Positions 24,293 to 33,155 of a DNA stretch of 64,000 bases are shown here, piece by piece; position 1 is the stretch's first letter, and every line of letters starts with the position of its first letter. Below the pieces are notes generated by a model. That model saw only the letters and a list, made by a program, of their open reading frames with translations, did not search any database and had not been told where the DNA came from. The DNA lies in assembly GCA_002842515.1 (NCBI GenBank), contig PHDC01000001.1:744001-808000 (forward strand), read 5' to 3'. This DNA comes from Bacteroidetes bacterium HGW-Bacteroidetes-5 (lineage in GTDB: Bacteria > Bacteroidota > Bacteroidia > Bacteroidales > UBA932). The position numbers and the translations under genes are program-made.

Positions 24293-25672
24293 ATGATTAG
24301 CAAAATTAGAAAACAGCTCCTCCCGCTCCTCTTCCTTATGGCTGTGGTGCTTTACATTGCACCCTCTTGCCAAAAGGAGAACCCGGATCCTAACGGCAAC
24401 GAGACAGATCCTCTGGCAGCACTTAAGAGCTACACCTATGCAATAATGAATGACATCTACTACTGGTACAAAGGTGTCCCAAAGAATATTGATGCAAAGC
24501 CAATTAAAACCATCCAGGCCTACTTTGACACTCTTGTAGTTCCGGAAGACAGATGGTCGTGGATGATGACAGGAGCCCAGTATCTCAGTTCCGAAACAGG
24601 TATTGTGGAGACATACGGGATAAGTATCGGGCAACCTATAGAGTACTACAAAGACTACACCCTAAGGGTGAGGTATGTACACCCAAACTCACCGATGTCA
24701 GATAACAATGTTAAAAGGGGTTATCAGCTTTCTCACATTAACGGAATTCCGGTGAGCACATTAATCAGCAACGGAACATACTACACTATTTATGCTCAAA
24801 AAACCAACTCCTTCACATTTATAGATCATAGTAATAAATCGTACACTTTTACGGCAACAGCGCGTGAAGTGAGTACCCGATCATATCTTAAAACAATGGT
24901 AATCACCCCTGCAGAGTACTCCGGGCTACCCTATAATGTAGGTTATTACCACTATCTCTCCTTTAAGGCAGGTATGCTGGACGACATTAACAACGCTATG
25001 TCTACATTCAAGAGCGCAGGAATCAAAGAGCTCATTCTGGACCTTCGTTACAACGGCGGAGGTGACAGCAGGGCAACAACTCTGCTGGCAAACTATATCG
25101 CTCCCGCATCTGCAGATAAAAAACTTCTTGCAAGAAGAGAGCACAACGACAAATACAGCTCCTGGGACAGCGATGTTCAAACCCAGACAATTATTGAGAG
25201 AATAAACGGATCGCTGGATCTAAATAGGCTGTTTATCCTTACTACAAAAGGAACAGCATCTGCCTCTGAGGTGATTCTTAACGGGCTAAAACCCCTTATG
25301 ACTGTTGTCCACATTGGCAGCACAACTTACGGCAAACCTAACGGGATGTATGTCCTTCCATATCCGGATGGCAACTACGACTCGCCTCAGTTTGTCTTTC
25401 TGCCAATCTGCTTCTTTAGTGTAAATAGTACCGGTTACGGCCACTATGTAGATGGTATTGTTCCGGATCACTACCGTCCGGATGACCTCTATCACGACTT
25501 TGGCCTTCAGGAAGATTGGGTAAAATCTGTACTTCAGTATATCGCTATAGGCTCCTTCCCTCCACTTCCTCCACTTGGTCAGGGGGCACCATCTGCAGCA
25601 CCTGCAAACAGGCTTACCGCTCCCGAAGATGCTCCCGATTACGGAGTTTACAAAACGCGCCTGCCAAAGTAG
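24293..25672 (+). CDS. S41-family C-terminal processing peptidase, lipoprotein
   Basis: The start at 24293 (MISKIRKQLLPLLFLMAVVL) is preferred over the ATG at 24272, since it begins at the basic part of the signal peptide; the lipobox cysteine is in APSCQ. The protein has about 459 residues. A PDZ-like segment (YTLRVRYVHPNSPMSDNNVKR) precedes the S41 core (IKELILDLRYNGGGDSRAT). The catalytic serine is in TKGTASASEVI. It is anchored in the envelope and probably cleaves exported proteins or peptides. It ends 15 bases before the stop of the convergent transporter gene. Confidence 0.92.
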   Translation: MISKIRKQLLPLLFLMAVVLYIAPSCQKENPDPNGNETDPLAALKSYTYAIMNDIYYWYKGVPKNIDAKPIKTIQAYFDTLVVPEDRWSWMMTGAQYLSSETGIVETYGISIGQPIEYYKDYTLRVRYVHPNSPMSDNNVKRGYQLSHINGIPVSTLISNGTYYTIYAQKTNSFTFIDHSNKSYTFTATAREVSTRSYLKTMVITPAEYSGLPYNVGYYHYLSFKAGMLDDINNAMSTFKSAGIKELILDLRYNGGGDSRATTLLANYIAPASADKKLLARREHNDKYSSWDSDVQTQTIIERINGSLDLNRLFILTTKGTASASEVILNGLKPLMTVVHIGSTTYGKPNGMYVLPYPDGNYDSPQFVFLPICFFSVNSTGYGHYVDGIVPDHYRPDDLYHDFGLQEDWVKSVLQYIAIGSFPPLPPLGQGAPSAAPANRLTAPEDAPDYGVYKTRLPK

Positions 25673-25687
25673 AGCAGGTTCACAGCT

Positions 25688-27262
25688 CTAAAACCCGTTC
25701 AAATCAAGATATATTGTTGGCAACAGCAGCAGGAATCCTATTACTATCAACAAGATTATAAAGGGAAGAATAAGCTTGAACCATTTACTGTATGGTACTC
25801 TGGCTATAGATAAAACTGCAATGAGGATTCCCGATGTAGGGGTTATCATATTTGTAAAGCCATCTCCAAACTGAAAAGCAAGAACCGTAGCCTGCCTGGA
25901 AACACCAATCAGGTCCGAAAACGGTGCCATTATGGGCATTGTGATTGCTGCCTTTGCGCTTGCACTTGGTATTACAATATTGATAAATGTCTGAATCATA
26001 TACATAACCCCAAGTGAGGCAGCTTTGCCCGTCTCTGCCATTGCCATAGACATACTGTGCAGAATTGTATCCACCACCTTTGCATCCTCCAGAATTACAA
26101 TAATCCCGGCAGCCAGCCCCACAACCAGTGCAGCCGAAAGGATATCCTTTGCCCCTTCTGTGAGTTTGGCAACAATCTTGTTGGCAGAGTAGTTAGCAGC
26201 GATACCACTCAATATTCCCAGTGCGAGAAAGAGTGCAGATATCTCTCCTATATACCATCCGTAACCCATAACCCCCACAATCAGGAATATAATTGTAAAG
26301 AAGAGGAGATAGAGAACAAAAAAGTGGACAGATTTTCTTAGCCCCCTATAACCGAACCAGGCAAAGAGCAGAGAAATAACAGGCACCAGAAACGGTATGT
26401 CAAATATGCTGCCACCTATCTTAATTGATGTGTGGGGATAGAAAATTGAGAAGAGGGATAACACTACCATAGTAATAAAATATGCTACCCAGGCAGATTT
26501 TGGAGTATGGTACTCAATTGCCTCCCCCTTTTGCATCTCCAGCTTATCTCTCCAGTATTTATCCTCCAGGTAAAGCGGAGATTTGTGCGGGTTTTTATGA
26601 ACCCGGTTGGCATACCATAAAACCACGGCTATAGTTATAACATTGAGAACAATCCAGCAGAAAAACCTATATTCAATCCCGGAGAATATTGGGAGTCCTG
26701 CAATATCCTGAGCTATCCCTATTGTGAAGGGGTTTAGAATTGCTCCGGAGAATCCCACGTGAGCAGCTACATAGACCATAGCTATCCCTACGATAGAGTC
26801 ATAGCCCATTGAGACGGCAAGAGGAATGATAATTATTGTAAAAGCAATTGTCTCTTCACTCATCCCGAAAATTGCCCCAAAGAGGCTGAACATAAGCATT
26901 ATTAGAACTATAACAATATTATTTATACCTACCTTCCGAAGAGAAGAGTGCCTCTCCAACCCTTTTGTGAATGAGAGAAATGAGTAGATGCCCGCATCAA
27001 TGGCTTTGCAGGAGTTCACAACCCAAAAAGCTGCCCCGATAACCAAAATAAACACAATAATACCCGCCTGCCTGGTGAACCCCTTATAAAAAGCTGTCAA
27101 TATCTGCCAGCTTTGAGGTTGACTATCTACATAACTGAACTCCAGAGTCTCTTTATTGTACTCTCCCCCGGGTACAAGAAATGTTACCAGAGCGCTCAAA
27201 ACAATAAGAGCAAAAATTATTACAAAGGTGTGAGGAATACGGAATCTCTTTTTCTCGTCCAT
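25688..27262 (-). CDS. YfcC-family (DcuC superfamily) membrane transporter
   Basis: A 524-residue protein with about 12 helices. The opening RIPHTFVIIFALIVLSALVT and LVPGGEY, and the block LMFSLFGAIFGMSEETIAF, are typical of the YfcC / C4-dicarboxylate anaerobic carrier-like family (PF03606). Members are thought to exchange amino acids, ornithine or short peptides-derived compounds; the substrate here is unknown. It lies between two peptidase genes (S41 and M28), which would fit uptake of degradation products. No operon partner is on the same strand. Confidence 0.9.
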   Translation of the reverse strand: MDEKKRFRIPHTFVIIFALIVLSALVTFLVPGGEYNKETLEFSYVDSQPQSWQILTAFYKGFTRQAGIIVFILVIGAAFWVVNSCKAIDAGIYSFLSFTKGLERHSSLRKVGINNIVIVLIMLMFSLFGAIFGMSEETIAFTIIIIPLAVSMGYDSIVGIAMVYVAAHVGFSGAILNPFTIGIAQDIAGLPIFSGIEYRFFCWIVLNVITIAVVLWYANRVHKNPHKSPLYLEDKYWRDKLEMQKGEAIEYHTPKSAWVAYFITMVVLSLFSIFYPHTSIKIGGSIFDIPFLVPVISLLFAWFGYRGLRKSVHFFVLYLLFFTIIFLIVGVMGYGWYIGEISALFLALGILSGIAANYSANKIVAKLTEGAKDILSAALVVGLAAGIIVILEDAKVVDTILHSMSMAMAETGKAASLGVMYMIQTFINIVIPSASAKAAITMPIMAPFSDLIGVSRQATVLAFQFGDGFTNMITPTSGILIAVLSIARVPYSKWFKLILPFIILLIVIGFLLLLPTIYLDLNGF

Positions 27263-27366
27263 CTTTTTGAAGTTTAGATTATAGTTCCGGACAAAAATGG
27301 GAAAAAAATTTCACAATCGTCAATTCCGAATTTTTTAATATTAAATTTGTTTTAAAATGTAAAACA

Positions 27367-29013
27367 ATGAAACGAAAATCTCTTTTAATCTCTCTATTGG
27401 GCATATTGCTCATATACTCCGCTTCTCTATTCTCACAAAACAGTTTAAATTCACAAAACACCCCTCTCACAGAGCAGGAGAGTAAAAAGGTTGTAGACAA
27501 AATCATTGAACTTGGCACCAAAGAGAACCAAACAATGCACCATCTGGATATCCTTACAAACAGGATTGGCGGAAGGCTCATTGGTTCTGATGCTTACGAA
27601 AATGCCACCTACTGGGCAGCAGGTCTGTTCAGGAAATGGGGGCTCGAGGTTCAGGTGATTGAGGTTGGTGAGCTGCCTGTGGGTTTCAATAGAGGCCCCT
27701 GGTTTGGAAAGATGCTCTCACCGGATGGAATGACTCTCCATTTTGCAACCCCCTCCTACACATCCGGCACAAAAGGTGTTCAAAGGGGTCACGTGGTTAT
27801 GGAGCCTAAAAGCAGAGCAGATTTCGAGAGGATGAAGGGAAAACTCAAAGGGGCGTGGGTACTCATATCGGGAGAGAGTGACGGGTTTCCGGTTGACATT
27901 TCTGAATATGCAGATACTCTCCGCTCAATTATAATTAAAGAGAACGACAAAATTGGCAGATACAACGACTCTGTAACCCGAGTGAACAGAGCCAATCCGG
28001 ACAAACCAAAAGTTGCCCTCAAAGAGTACAAAGACTCCCCTGCCCTCTTTTACAAAGAGATGAGAGATGCAGGAATCCTGGGAATAATCCAATCCTCCAC
28101 AGTTCCGATAAGAGCACTCTACGACAGAAAGAACTTAAAGTATATGGATTTTGAAAATCTCCCTACCTGCCCAGACATTAAACTGAATGAGCATCAGTAT
28201 CGCATTATTGCTCAAAAGGTTAAAGAGAGAGAGTACTTTTTGTTAGAGTTTGATATTCGCAACCACTTTAAACCCGGGCCTGTAAAATACCATAATGTGA
28301 TTGGCATTATTCGCGGAACAGAGTTTCCGGACGAGTATGTTATGTCCGGAGGCCATCTGGATGCATTTGATGTAGCCACGGGAGGTGTAGATTGCGGTAC
28401 CGGAGTTGCTCCAAACCTGGAGGCTGCCCGTTTAATTATGGCAGCCGGCGGGAAACCCAGGAGGTCTATCGCGTTTTGCCTTTGGGCCGGGGAGGAGTTT
28501 GGCCTTTTAGGATCCAAACACTGGGTAGAGAGCAATATCTCTAATCTGAACAAAATCTCAAACTACTTTAACAGAGACGGCGGACCGACTATTGCCAACT
28601 CAATTACAGTTCCGGCGGCTATGTATGAAGATTTTAAAAAAGCCACTGAAGATCTCAACAGAATTAACCCCGAATTTCCGTTTAAACTCAACCTCAGGAG
28701 CGGCGAGGCAAGGCCCAAACCAACTACAGCGGGAGGTTCCGACCACGCATATTTTGCAATAAACGGAGTACCTACAATAAGTTTTGGCACGGCAGACCCT
28801 AAGGGATATGACTTTAATTATCAAGAGATTTGGCACACAGAGAGAGATACATACAATATGAGTATCCCCGAATATATGGACCACACATCTGCAGTAATGG
28901 CAATAGTCTATTACAATCTTGCCAATACGGACAAGTTACTCTCCAGAGAGGATCTTTACAAGGAGGAGCAGCCTGCTCCAAAAACAGAGACTAAGCGAAG
29001 AAAGCGACAATAA
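27367..29013 (+). CDS. Exported M28-family zinc aminopeptidase
   Basis: A 548-residue exported protein with a signal peptide in residues 1-23. A PA-like domain is inserted in the middle (FNRGPWFGKML region onwards). The M28 metal ligands appear in SGGHLDAFDVATGG (His, Asp), CLWAGEEFGLLGS (Glu-Glu) and GGSDHAYF (His). M28 enzymes remove N-terminal amino acids from peptides. The C-terminus is basic (TKRRKRQ). No gene follows in the same operon: the next 218 bases hold the promoter and attenuator of the lysine operon. Confidence 0.93.
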   Translation: MKRKSLLISLLGILLIYSASLFSQNSLNSQNTPLTEQESKKVVDKIIELGTKENQTMHHLDILTNRIGGRLIGSDAYENATYWAAGLFRKWGLEVQVIEVGELPVGFNRGPWFGKMLSPDGMTLHFATPSYTSGTKGVQRGHVVMEPKSRADFERMKGKLKGAWVLISGESDGFPVDISEYADTLRSIIIKENDKIGRYNDSVTRVNRANPDKPKVALKEYKDSPALFYKEMRDAGILGIIQSSTVPIRALYDRKNLKYMDFENLPTCPDIKLNEHQYRIIAQKVKEREYFLLEFDIRNHFKPGPVKYHNVIGIIRGTEFPDEYVMSGGHLDAFDVATGGVDCGTGVAPNLEAARLIMAAGGKPRRSIAFCLWAGEEFGLLGSKHWVESNISNLNKISNYFNRDGGPTIANSITVPAAMYEDFKKATEDLNRINPEFPFKLNLRSGEARPKPTTAGGSDHAYFAINGVPTISFGTADPKGYDFNYQEIWHTERDTYNMSIPEYMDHTSAVMAIVYYNLANTDKLLSREDLYKEEQPAPKTETKRRKRQ

Positions 29014-29025
29014 TTTTTAATTTTA

Positions 29026-29056
29026 TTTGGAGAAAAAGATATTTCTACTACATTTG
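29026..29056 (+). promoter_or_regulatory. Consensus Bacteroidota promoter of the lysine operon
   Basis: The -33 element TTTG (29026-29029) and -7 element TACATTTG (29049-29056) are separated by 19 bases, an exact match to the primary-sigma consensus of this phylum (TTTG-N19-21-TAnnTTTG). Transcription would start near 29063, about 23 bases before the leader ORF. Confidence 0.8.
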
Positions 29057-29085
29057 CACACAGTTTAGTAAAAAACTACAAAACA

Positions 29086-29148
29086 ATGAACAGCACATAC
29101 TGCACAAAATCTATAAAACCAGCCGGTAAGAAACCACATCTGCGATGA
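29086..29148 (+). CDS. Leader peptide with four lysine codons
   Basis: A 20-codon ORF (starting MNSTYCTKS, ending KKPHLR) lies between the promoter and the terminator hairpin of the lysine biosynthesis operon. Lysine codons are at 29107, 29116, 29128 and 29131, so 4 of 20 residues. The first part of the ORF (29101-29111) forms one arm of a hairpin with 29152-29162. This is the layout of a ribosome-controlled attenuator: a ribosome slowed at lysine codons would cover that arm. It has no Shine-Dalgarno sequence, which is normal here. Translation has not been shown, and a 20-codon ORF can occur by chance. Confidence 0.55.
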   Translation: MNSTYCTKSIKPAGKKPHLR

Positions 29149-29202
29149 GGGGATTTTGTGTATTAATAATAGGCACGAATCTCCGATTCGTGCTTTTTTT
29201 TT
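29101..29202 (+). promoter_or_regulatory. Candidate transcription attenuator of the lysine operon
   Basis: Three segments can pair in two exclusive ways. TGCACAAAATC (29101-29111, inside the leader ORF) pairs with GATTTTGTGTA (29152-29162). If that pairing is blocked, GATTT-GTG from the second segment can pair with CACGAATC (29174-29181) with one bulged T. CACGAATC is also the 5' arm of the terminator. So free RNA favours the terminator, and a ribosome held on the leader lysine codons favours an antiterminator. This is the logic of the trp and his attenuators. The pairing was worked out by eye, not by a folding program. Confidence 0.55.
29173..29202 (+). terminator. Intrinsic terminator ahead of the lysine operon
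   Basis: A perfect 9-bp stem GCACGAATC/GATTCGTGC with a 3-nt loop is followed by nine T. It lies 30 bases before the first structural gene and downstream of the consensus promoter at 29026, so it would stop that promoter's transcripts unless relieved. It could also end transcripts of the upstream M28 gene. Confidence 0.9.
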
Positions 29203-29231
29203 GTTGAAAAAATAACCGAAAATTAAATACT

Positions 29232-30230
29232 ATGAACACCGAAGAACTTGTACAAATTATGAAAATCGACTCCACCTCGGGCAAAGAGGTTGAGTTGGCA
29301 AACTACATTGCCCGAACATTTAAAACCCCCGGGTCTACACTCGAGATTCAGGAGGTGGGAGACGGAAGCGTAAATCTCTTCTTCAAATGGGGCACTCCAA
29401 AGATTGTATTTTGTACACACCTGGACACTGTTCCTCCATATATTGAGCCCTGGGCAGATAACGGAAAAGTTTTTGGCAGAGGTGCGTGTGATGCCAAAGG
29501 TCAGATTATTGCTGCCTATAACGCCTGTAAAGAACTTGAAAGTGAGGGTGAAACAGACTTCGGTCTGCTTCTTGTTGCCGGAGAGGAGATTGGTTCTAAA
29601 GGGGCTAAGGTTGCAAATAACCTTATAAAAGATTGCCAGTATGTTATAGTGGGAGAGCCTACCGAAAATAAACTCATTCGGGCAGGGAAGGGCATTCAGC
29701 TGTATGAAGTTAGTATTAAAGGCATTAGCGCACACTCGGGATACCCCCAATTTGGCGACGATGCCATTGAGAGGATGAGAGTATTTCTAAACAAGCTCTC
29801 AGAGGTGAAATTCCCTGTAGACAATCTTCTGGGCACAACCACATACAACATTGGTATGCTAGCCTCAAACAACGCACATAATGTTCTGCCAAACCTGGTA
29901 ACATTCAGAATATATTTCAGAACCACCTTCTCTTCACATCTGCTCATAGAGAACAGGCTCAAAGGTATCTCCGATGATAAGATTTCGGTTACAAAAATCC
30001 GCGAAGATAAGCCGTTTAGATTCCACTATATTGATGGTTATCACAGCGATATCGTTGCATTTGCCAGCGACGGCCCCTGCCTTGCCAATCTCGGAAAATG
30101 CCTTCTTTACGGACCCGGGAGCATAAAGGTTGCACACACAGATAAAGAGTTTATAGACTTTGCAGATATTGAGAGAGCTGTGACTGACCTAAAAAACATT
30201 TTCAAAACATTAACTCAGGAGATAGCGTAG
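29232..30230 (+). CDS. dapE: M20-family deacylase, probable succinyl-diaminopimelate desuccinylase
   Basis: A 332-residue soluble zinc peptidase of the M20 family. Metal ligands are in FCTHLDTVPPY, GRGACDAKGQI and AGEEIGSKGA. The dimerisation domain is in the middle (SAHSGYPQFGDDAIERM). It sits first in the operon with lysC, dapB, dapA, dapD and an aminotransferase, and the stop is directly followed by the lysC start. Since dapD makes a succinylated intermediate, a desuccinylase (DapE role) is the missing step and this enzyme is the clear candidate. M20 enzymes also include acetylornithine deacetylase (ArgE), so the symbol rests on the operon. Confidence 0.82.
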   Translation: MNTEELVQIMKIDSTSGKEVELANYIARTFKTPGSTLEIQEVGDGSVNLFFKWGTPKIVFCTHLDTVPPYIEPWADNGKVFGRGACDAKGQIIAAYNACKELESEGETDFGLLLVAGEEIGSKGAKVANNLIKDCQYVIVGEPTENKLIRAGKGIQLYEVSIKGISAHSGYPQFGDDAIERMRVFLNKLSEVKFPVDNLLGTTTYNIGMLASNNAHNVLPNLVTFRIYFRTTFSSHLLIENRLKGISDDKISVTKIREDKPFRFHYIDGYHSDIVAFASDGPCLANLGKCLLYGPGSIKVAHTDKEFIDFADIERAVTDLKNIFKTLTQEIA

Positions 30231-31586
30231 ATGATAGTGATGAAATTCGGAGGGACCTCTGTGCAGGACTCCGCCGCGATTGAGAGATTGATAGAGATTG
30301 TACAAAGAAAAATTGAGCTACGCCCTGTTATTGTAGTATCTGCCCTATCCAAAGTGACCGATTCCCTTCAAAATATAGCGAACCTATCATTTAGAGGAGA
30401 TCTTAAATCTGCTCTGGCCCTTACAGAGAGCCTGCAAAAGAGGCATATAGAGATGACATCAGAGTTATTAAGCCAGAACCAGGCCTATCTGGCAAAGAGC
30501 CTCTCTCAGATAGATGACTATTTCGTTAAACTAAGAGAGATTGTAGGGGTGGTAAATATTCTGGAAGAGCTCTCAAACAAGAGTATGGCAAAAATTCTCT
30601 CCTTCGGGGAGCTTCTCTCTTCATATATAATCTACCGTGCTCTAAATAACTCCGGCGTTAAGTGCGCAATTGCAGATGCCAGAGGCTTCATTATAACCGA
30701 CGATGAGTTTCTCAAAGGGGAACCAGACTATAACTCCATCCGGGAGCTTACTCCAAAGGCACTAAATAGTGCACTGGAGGGAAACGATGTTGTGATTACC
30801 CAGGGATTTATCTCCGGAACAAAGGATGGACTCAACACCGTTTTGGGTAGAGGCGGATCTGACTACACTGCCGCCCTAATCGGGATGGCAATGGGTGCCA
30901 CCGAGATTGAGATCTGGACAGATGTAGATGGAGTTCATACGACAGATCCCAGAAGGGTGGGAAACACCAGAAGCATCTCTACAATGTCGTTTAGCGAAGC
31001 AGCAGAGCTCTCATTCTTCGGGGCAAAAGTACTTCACCCTGCAACCATACAACCTGCAATAGAAAAGAGCATCCCCGTAAGAGTGCTCAACTCAACTGAG
31101 CCCCAAAACAGAGGAACCCTCATCCTAAGAGACGACAAGATTACAAGCAGCGGAGTGAGAGCTATCTCCTTCAAAGAGAACATAATAGTAATCAACATCT
31201 TCTCTATGAAGATGCTAAACACATTTGGATTTCTTACCAAACTTTTTGAGGTTTTCGGTAAATATGGGGTTTCGGTAGATCTTATCAGCACCTCGGAGGT
31301 GAGCGTGTCGTTAACGGTAGATAACGACCACAACCTGGATAAACTGACACAGGAGATCTCCGGTTTTGCAAATGTTACAGTTAAATACGACAAATCCCAG
31401 GTCTCCGTTGTGGGTAAAAACCTCAAAGAGACCAAAGGGCTGGCAAAGAGAATTTTCGGGGCAATCTGCGAACACAACATAACAATGATAAGCCAGGGTG
31501 CCTCCGATATTAATGTAAGTTTTGTAGTAAACAAAGAGGATCTGGATTGTGTAATAACAGCTCTTCACAAAGAATTTTTTGAATAA
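30231..31586 (+). CDS. lysC: Aspartate kinase
   Basis: A 451-residue monofunctional aspartokinase. The nucleotide-binding start is VMKFGGTSV, the catalytic block is TVLGRGGSDYTAALIG and ATEIEIWTDVDGVHTTDPR. Residues 300-451 form the tandem ACT domains that usually bind lysine or threonine for feedback inhibition. It catalyses the first step from aspartate to lysine, methionine and threonine. It begins one base after the M20 gene ends, and its stop overlaps the dapB start (TAATG). Being in this operon suggests that it is the lysine-dedicated isoenzyme. Confidence 0.96.
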   Translation: MIVMKFGGTSVQDSAAIERLIEIVQRKIELRPVIVVSALSKVTDSLQNIANLSFRGDLKSALALTESLQKRHIEMTSELLSQNQAYLAKSLSQIDDYFVKLREIVGVVNILEELSNKSMAKILSFGELLSSYIIYRALNNSGVKCAIADARGFIITDDEFLKGEPDYNSIRELTPKALNSALEGNDVVITQGFISGTKDGLNTVLGRGGSDYTAALIGMAMGATEIEIWTDVDGVHTTDPRRVGNTRSISTMSFSEAAELSFFGAKVLHPATIQPAIEKSIPVRVLNSTEPQNRGTLILRDDKITSSGVRAISFKENIIVINIFSMKMLNTFGFLTKLFEVFGKYGVSVDLISTSEVSVSLTVDNDHNLDKLTQEISGFANVTVKYDKSQVSVVGKNLKETKGLAKRIFGAICEHNITMISQGASDINVSFVVNKEDLDCVITALHKEFFE

Positions 31587-32287
31587 TGAATATAGTACTA
31601 TCTGGATACGGAAAGATGGGTCAGGAGATTGACTCTGTTTTAAAGGGAACGACTCATAATGTTGTTGCCAGATCCCAGGATATACAGGGCATAGATAAGA
31701 GACTGGCAGAGGAGAGCGTATGTATAGATTTTTCGGAACCGGCGGCATTCCGTAAGAACTACAGGTTTATTGCAGAGAATTTTAAAGCAGCAGTTGTTGG
31801 AACAACCGGCTGGAACGATATAAAAGATGAGGTTACAGCCTGTTTTAGAGAGTGCGGGACCACTATGATATATGCCAGCAACTTCTCAATTGGGGTGAGT
31901 ATACTCTTTAAGTTGTGCGAGATAGCATCAAAGCTGTGCAACTCAATGGGAGAGTACGACCCGTATATTCTGGAGATGCACCACAAGTTCAAACTGGATG
32001 CACCATCGGGCACTGCCAAGACCATAAAGGAGATTGTATCCAAAGAGTACGGGCGCGATGTGGCCATAGAGAGTATCAGGAGCGGATATATTCCCGGAAT
32101 ACACCGCCTGGCATTTGAATCTGTACAGGATAGAGTTGTTCTCGAACACGAAGCTTTCTCAAGAGGCGGGTTTGCACTTGGAGCAGTCACTGCCGCCGGG
32201 TGGGCTACACAGCTCAAGGGAGTGTTTGACTTCCGTGATATAATTGAAGATAAATTTATTACAATATTAAACAATGAAAGAGATTAG
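31586..32287 (+). CDS. dapB: 4-hydroxy-tetrahydrodipicolinate reductase
   Basis: A 233-residue enzyme with the nucleotide-binding GYGKMGQEI at the N-terminus, the segment VVGTTGW and the conserved substrate-binding block MHHKFKLDAPSGTAKT. It reduces the product of DapA with NAD(P)H. It is slightly shorter than the E. coli enzyme (273), as is usual in Bacteroidota. The start overlaps the lysC stop, and its last 14 bases overlap the dapA gene, so it is translationally coupled on both sides. Confidence 0.96.
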   Translation: MNIVLSGYGKMGQEIDSVLKGTTHNVVARSQDIQGIDKRLAEESVCIDFSEPAAFRKNYRFIAENFKAAVVGTTGWNDIKDEVTACFRECGTTMIYASNFSIGVSILFKLCEIASKLCNSMGEYDPYILEMHHKFKLDAPSGTAKTIKEIVSKEYGRDVAIESIRSGYIPGIHRLAFESVQDRVVLEHEAFSRGGFALGAVTAAGWATQLKGVFDFRDIIEDKFITILNNERD

Positions 32288-33155
32288 CGGGTGCGGTACG
32301 GCACTTATAACGCCATTCACCTCAACATTTGAGGTTGACTACCCGGCTTTTAGGGTACTGGTTCAAAGACAATTAGATGCAGGCATCAACTTTCTGGTGC
32401 CGTTGGGAACAACAGGCGAGACCCCCTGTCTGGAAGATTACGAAAAGCACAAGATACTTGAGATAACACAGGATGTGAACAACGGTAAGGTAGCTGTGGT
32501 AGCAGGTGTGGGCTCCAACTACACAAAAAAAGTTATTGAGAACATTAAGAGCTTCTCAAAATTTAATGCAGATGCCTTTCTAGTTGTGGTACCATACTAC
32601 AACAAACCAACCCAGCAGGGGATATTCGAGCACTTCCGCGCAGTATCTGAATCTACCTCCACTCCAATTATACTCTACAATGTGCCCGGCAGGACCGGCA
32701 CAAATATGAGCAGTGAGACCACCCTCAGGTTGGCAGAGTTAAAAAACATTGTGGCTGTAAAAGAGGCATCCGGAATATACTCCCAAATAAGCGAGATCAT
32801 AAAATTCTCCCCAAAGGGCTTCTCGGTCCTCAGTGGAAATGACGATGAGACCCTCCCTCTAATGAGCACCGGGGCAAAAGGGATCATAAGTGTAGCCTCA
32901 AATATTGCTCCGAAACATATGGTTCAACTTGCACAGAGCCTCAAAGAGAGAGACACAGAGAGAGCACAGGCATTGCACCATAAACTTATGCCACTATTTA
33001 AAGCCTGTTTCGTTGAGAGTAACCCAATCCCCACTAAAGCGGCACTTAGCCTGATGAAATTAACAGAGAATGTTTTAAGACTACCTTTGGTTAGCTCTTC
33101 TTCAAAAACTGACCAACTGATGAGTGAGGTATTAAAAGAGCTTAAACTACTGTAA
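32274..33155 (+). CDS. dapA: 4-hydroxy-tetrahydrodipicolinate synthase
   Basis: A 293-residue class I aldolase with TIM barrel. Landmarks are GTALITPFTSTFEVDY, PLGTTGETPCL, the tyrosine in VVPYYNKPTQQG, the substrate-binding YNVPGRTGTNM and the Schiff-base lysine in VAVKEASGI. It condenses pyruvate with aspartate semialdehyde, the first step dedicated to lysine. The gene overlaps dapB by 14 bases and the stop overlaps the dapD start by one base. Confidence 0.97.
   Translation: MKEISGCGTALITPFTSTFEVDYPAFRVLVQRQLDAGINFLVPLGTTGETPCLEDYEKHKILEITQDVNNGKVAVVAGVGSNYTKKVIENIKSFSKFNADAFLVVVPYYNKPTQQGIFEHFRAVSESTSTPIILYNVPGRTGTNMSSETTLRLAELKNIVAVKEASGIYSQISEIIKFSPKGFSVLSGNDDETLPLMSTGAKGIISVASNIAPKHMVQLAQSLKERDTERAQALHHKLMPLFKACFVESNPIPTKAALSLMKLTENVLRLPLVSSSSKTDQLMSEVLKELKLL

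Noticed and set aside
29173-29202. Terminator hairpin only as the end of the M28 peptidase gene.
   Set aside because: It may serve that too, but a consensus promoter and a lysine-containing ORF lie between the M28 gene and the hairpin, so a role in the lysine leader explains more.
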